Source: Actinomycetes bacterium
GTDB taxonomy: Bacteria > Actinomycetota > Acidimicrobiia > Spongiisociales > UBA5794
NCBI GenBank assembly: GCA_023336765.1
Contig: JAMBLL010000318.1
Span: forward strand, 1-8,489
Reading direction: 5' to 3'
DNA: 8,489 bases
Below, one piece after another: positions 6,585 to 8,489 of the stretch; positions within the stretch are counted from its first letter, which is position 1; each line of letters begins with the position of its first letter. Both the position numbers and the translations under genes were made by a program. Below the pieces are notes generated by a model, which was not told where the DNA came from, searched no databases, and worked only from the letters and a program-made list of their open reading frames with translations.

Positions 6585-7382
6585 TCATTCCGACAAGAGA
6601 GACGGAAGTTCGGCGATCGAAGCGAGTACGTGGTGTGGAGCGTGGTCTGGTGTGATCTCCGTCGAGGCGGTCGTGACTCCTGTCATCACGAGGACGGCGT
6701 GCCATCCGGCTCTTCGCGCCATTGCAAGGTCTGTCTCGGGTCTGTCACCGATAACCCAGACGGAATCACCACGCAGCATCTCACGAACAAGCGTCAGCAT
6801 GGGAACGTGTGGTTTGCCGCACGCCAGCGGGTCAACGCCGCTTGCGGTCGCTATCGCCGAAACTATGGAACCAGCGCCTGGTGCTGGACCGGTCTGGGTT
6901 GGGAACGTGGCATCAGTGTTCGTTGCAATGAAGGATGCGCCGCCCCTGATGAGCCTGGATGCGAAATCGATTTTCTCGTACGAGATGCCTCTGTCGAGTC
7001 CAACAACGACGCAGTCAGCCGTCGTGTCCTGGACGATCTCGAGGTCCGCCGCTTCAAGCGTTTGGACGAGCCCAGGCTCGCCGACCACGAAGACTCGCTT
7101 GTGGCGGGCACTTGCCCAACTCGCTGCGGCCATCGCGGACGTCACGACATCGGCAGTGGGTGAAGTGAACCCGGTGCGCACCTCGATGTTCTCCAACACC
7201 GTTGCTGGTGTACGCGTCGAGTTGTTCGTTGCGAACACGATGTGCCACCCCGCTTCGTCGATGGCAGACAGGGCGGTCCCTGCTCCTGGTACCGCGCGTG
7301 CATCGACGTACACAACACCGTCGAGGTCGAAAACGATCGTTCCCAACGGTTCGCGGCTTGTCTTACCATCTGTCTGCGTCAT
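6585..7382 (-). CDS. HAD-IIA (NagD-like) phosphatase
   Basis: A 265-residue phosphatase of the haloacid dehalogenase superfamily, subclass IIA. Motif I is VFDLDGVVYV, with nucleophile D19 and acid/base D21. Motif II is FATNNST, with T52. The motif III lysine is K190 in CGKPH, and motif IV is GDRPETD, with D213 and D218 for magnesium. The cap between motifs II and III is of the IIA type. The M. tuberculosis homologue in this position (Rv1692) is described as a glycerol-3-phosphate phosphatase; other members act on p-nitrophenyl phosphate, phosphoglycolate or nucleotides, so the substrate is left open. The start is ATG 7382, the only ATG before motif I; upstream is GGATGGA, a weak ribosome site. 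A TTG at 7346 immediately before GTIVFDLDG is a less likely start. It is the first gene of the minus-strand block, and its ATG lies in the palindrome CATG (7380-7383). Confidence 0.93.
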   Translation of the reverse strand: MTQTDGKTSREPLGTIVFDLDGVVYVDARAVPGAGTALSAIDEAGWHIVFATNNSTRTPATVLENIEVRTGFTSPTADVVTSAMAAASWASARHKRVFVVGEPGLVQTLEAADLEIVQDTTADCVVVGLDRGISYEKIDFASRLIRGGASFIATNTDATFPTQTGPAPGAGSIVSAIATASGVDPLACGKPHVPMLTLVREMLRGDSVWVIGDRPETDLAMARRAGWHAVLVMTGVTTASTEITPDHAPHHVLASIAELPSLLSE

Positions 7383-8451
7383 GTTCCATCCATTTCAGCC
7401 ACTTGTGTACACGAACCCTGCGATCGCCAGGTTTGGAGAGCCTACGAGGCTCTCCTCTGATCGTGCACCTGGCGTGCGTAATCCTATATCGGTGAATGCT
7501 CTCCATGCCGGTTACGAGGAGGGAACCTATCTGCGAGGAGAGCACCGATGCCGCGCGATGCTCGATCGGTCGGTGATGGTGGAGGATCCGACGTCGTACG
7601 TCGACTATCGGATCGAAAGGCCGGGGATCGAAGCGCTGCGCGGCATCGTGGGCATCCTCGAACTTGACAAGGCCTCCCTCTACATGCACGAGGCAGTCAT
7701 GCCATCGGCAGTTGCAGCACGAAGCGCCGACATCGAGCGTGCCGGAGCGTTCCTCGAGCCTGTCGTTATCGCAGCGCGCGGAGGAGGGCTGCTGGCAGAT
7801 ACCGACGACTTGGCCGAGATGCGGTCAGTCATGTACGGGGACGAGGTCCACACCGTCGCCGCGGCATCACCAGACCATGACCATGGCTTGAACGCAGAAA
7901 CCGAGTTCGTGGTGATCGATGGCCATCACCGTATCGCTGCGGCACGACAACACGCACACCTCAACGCAATGGTTCCGTCGATCCTCGCGTTCGTCGTGGA
8001 CGTGGATTCACCTGGACTGTTCGTGGTTCCCCAGCATCGTGTGCTCGGTGGGCGGGTCGTGGATCTCGATGCGATCCCAGACCATATCTCCACTGGCCCG
8101 TACCAACGTGGAGATACCGTGCCTCCGGGCTCCGTTGCCATTGTTGGCCAGGGTGTGTCCGTTGTGCTATCCGTGTCGAGCCCACGGCCAGAGGACCTAC
8201 AGGCGAGGATCAGCTCAGTGACGCTCGCCGATCATCTGATCGAACCGCTCTCCCTATGGGTACAGGGGTTCGCAACACGTGAGGTCGATGCCTATGCAGA
8301 ACTCGACAGCGGTGCGTGTGCAGTTGCGATCATGGGCGATCTCGCGATGTCCGATATCGTTGGAACGGCTTCAGCGGGAATCGTGCTGCCCGAGAAGACA
8401 ACGTGCTTCAACCCGAAAGTCGCAGTAGGCCTGGTCGGAGTGACCTCGTAG
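7381..8451 (+). CDS. DUF1015 family protein, start uncertain
   Basis: A 356-residue protein of the uncharacterised DUF1015 family, if read from ATG 7381. Family hallmarks are PFQPLVY (4-10), RGIVGxLxL (87-95), HE (103-104), FVVIDGHHRIAAA (176-188), PQHRVL (217-222) and a C-terminal PEKTTCFNPKxxxGLV (337-352). The APPYDV-like motif normal near residue 30 of family members is missing, and the protein is shorter than the usual 400 or more residues. The DGHHR signature resembles the ParB/sulfiredoxin fold motif, and DUF1015 genes often neighbour serine-biosynthesis genes in other bacteria as I recall; neither proves a function. The first 60 codons have clearly lower third-position GC (31 of 58, against 44 of the next 58). 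ATG 7381 has no Shine-Dalgarno site, but CTG 7531 has AGGAGGG seven bases upstream and would give 306 residues. The PFQPLVY match is why I keep the longer form. Confidence 0.85.
   Translation: MFHPFQPLVYTNPAIARFGEPTRLSSDRAPGVRNPISVNALHAGYEEGTYLRGEHRCRAMLDRSVMVEDPTSYVDYRIERPGIEALRGIVGILELDKASLYMHEAVMPSAVAARSADIERAGAFLEPVVIAARGGGLLADTDDLAEMRSVMYGDEVHTVAAASPDHDHGLNAETEFVVIDGHHRIAAARQHAHLNAMVPSILAFVVDVDSPGLFVVPQHRVLGGRVVDLDAIPDHISTGPYQRGDTVPPGSVAIVGQGVSVVLSVSSPRPEDLQARISSVTLADHLIEPLSLWVQGFATREVDAYAELDSGACAVAIMGDLAMSDIVGTASAGIVLPEKTTCFNPKVAVGLVGVTS
7425..7474. promoter_or_regulatory. Nested perfect inverted repeat in the divergent junction
   Basis: The outer arms CGCCAGGT (7425-7432) and ACCTGGCG (7467-7474) are exact reverse complements. 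Inside them, GGAGAGCC (7435-7442) and GGCTCTCC (7448-7455) form a second exact 8-bp pair around the loop TACGA. RNA from either strand could fold into a two-part stem with an asymmetric internal loop of 2 and 11 bases. It starts 42 bases upstream of the HAD start and lies within codons 15-32 of the longest DUF1015 frame. It could be an operator for a divergent promoter or a 5'-leader structure. There is no T-run after it on either strand, so a terminator is unlikely. Confidence 0.5.
7517..7523 (+). promoter_or_regulatory. Candidate Shine-Dalgarno site for an internal CTG start of the DUF1015 gene
   Basis: AGGAGGG is the best ribosome-site match near the plus-strand gene. It stands seven bases before the in-frame CTG at 7531. 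If used, it makes 7383-7530 a leader and shortens the protein to 306 residues. The same match could arise by chance from a Glu-Glu-Gly coding stretch. Confidence 0.35.
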
Positions 8452-8469
8452 GACAGATCACCATTCGGC

Positions 8470-8489
8470 GTCCCCCTTTCAGGGGGGAC
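8470..8489 (+). terminator. Probable terminator hairpin after the DUF1015 gene, cut by the window end
   Basis: GTCCCCC (8470-8476) pairs exactly with GGGGGAC (8483-8489) around the loop TTTCAG, 18 bases after the stop codon. The stem runs into the window end, so neither its outer pairs (it may extend with GGC to the left) nor a following T-run can be seen. Confidence 0.6.

Noticed and set aside
6264..7163. Plus-strand open frame of 299 codons
   Set aside because: Antisense to tlyA, the small protein and the HAD gene; Arg/Cys/Trp-rich low-complexity translation with no recognisable domain.
6550..7380. Plus-strand frame continuing 277 codons upstream of the DUF1015 ATG, open through the HAD gene
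   Set aside because: It lies antisense to the well-supported HAD phosphatase, has no family similarity, and is open only because of codon bias on the other strand.
7475..7497. TATATC on the plus strand and TAGGAT on the minus strand as divergent -10 boxes
   Set aside because: Neither has an acceptable -35 box or extended -10 at proper spacing, so they are too weak to list as promoters; they only become interesting if transcripts start here.
7548..7669. ATG at 7548 with a good ribosome site (AGGAG seven bases upstream)
   Set aside because: It is out of frame with DUF1015 and reaches a stop after about 40 codons with no recognisable sequence; probably chance, though it could matter as a leader peptide if the gene starts elsewhere.
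1..8489. Search for defence systems, mobile elements, CRISPR arrays, tRNA or rRNA
   Set aside because: No direct-repeat array, transposase, terminal inverted repeats or RNA gene was seen. XerD is a housekeeping recombinase by its residue spacing, not a mobile-element integrase.

Overview
The window looks like a piece of an actinobacterial chromosome (phylum Actinomycetota), with moderately high GC. The reason is gene order: a HAD phosphatase, a very short acidic protein, TlyA, NAD kinase, RecN, CTP synthase, a Nudix hydrolase and XerD follow one another on the minus strand. As I recall it, this is the order of Mycobacterium tuberculosis Rv1692-Rv1696 and Rv1699-Rv1701. The two genes that sit between recN and pyrG there (Rv1697/Rv1698, the steA/steB pair) are absent, so I lean towards a lineage outside Mycobacteriales, possibly Acidimicrobiia-like. 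That placement is inference; no rRNA gene is present.

Layout. Bases 79-7382 are a tightly packed minus-strand block. In transcription order (right to left) it holds a HAD-IIA phosphatase, a roughly 56-residue acidic protein, TlyA, NadK, RecN, a short gap with a likely extended -10 promoter, PyrG, a Nudix hydrolase and XerD. Most junctions overlap by a few bases, and start codons of all four NTG types appear to be used (ATG, CTG, GTG, TTG). TlyA has no conventional start that keeps its S4 domain and most likely begins at a CTG inside a CTGA overlap. Bases 1-78 hold no gene I can support.

Bases 7381-8451 encode a divergent plus-strand DUF1015 protein, followed by a strong hairpin cut by the window edge. 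The junction between the two transcription units is odd. The outermost possible ATG codons share the palindrome CATG, and a nested inverted repeat lies 43 bp inside the first 150 bases of the DUF1015 reading frame. It is unclear whether this stretch codes for protein or is a divergent control region.

The genes are mostly housekeeping: CTP synthesis, NADP synthesis, rRNA 2'-O-methylation, double-strand-break repair, chromosome dimer resolution, nucleoside-diphosphate sanitation and phosphoester hydrolysis. I see no defence system, mobile element, CRISPR array, tRNA or rRNA. The points worth a second look are start-codon choice, the nested inverted repeat, the atypical Nudix motif and the unexplained small and DUF1015 proteins.
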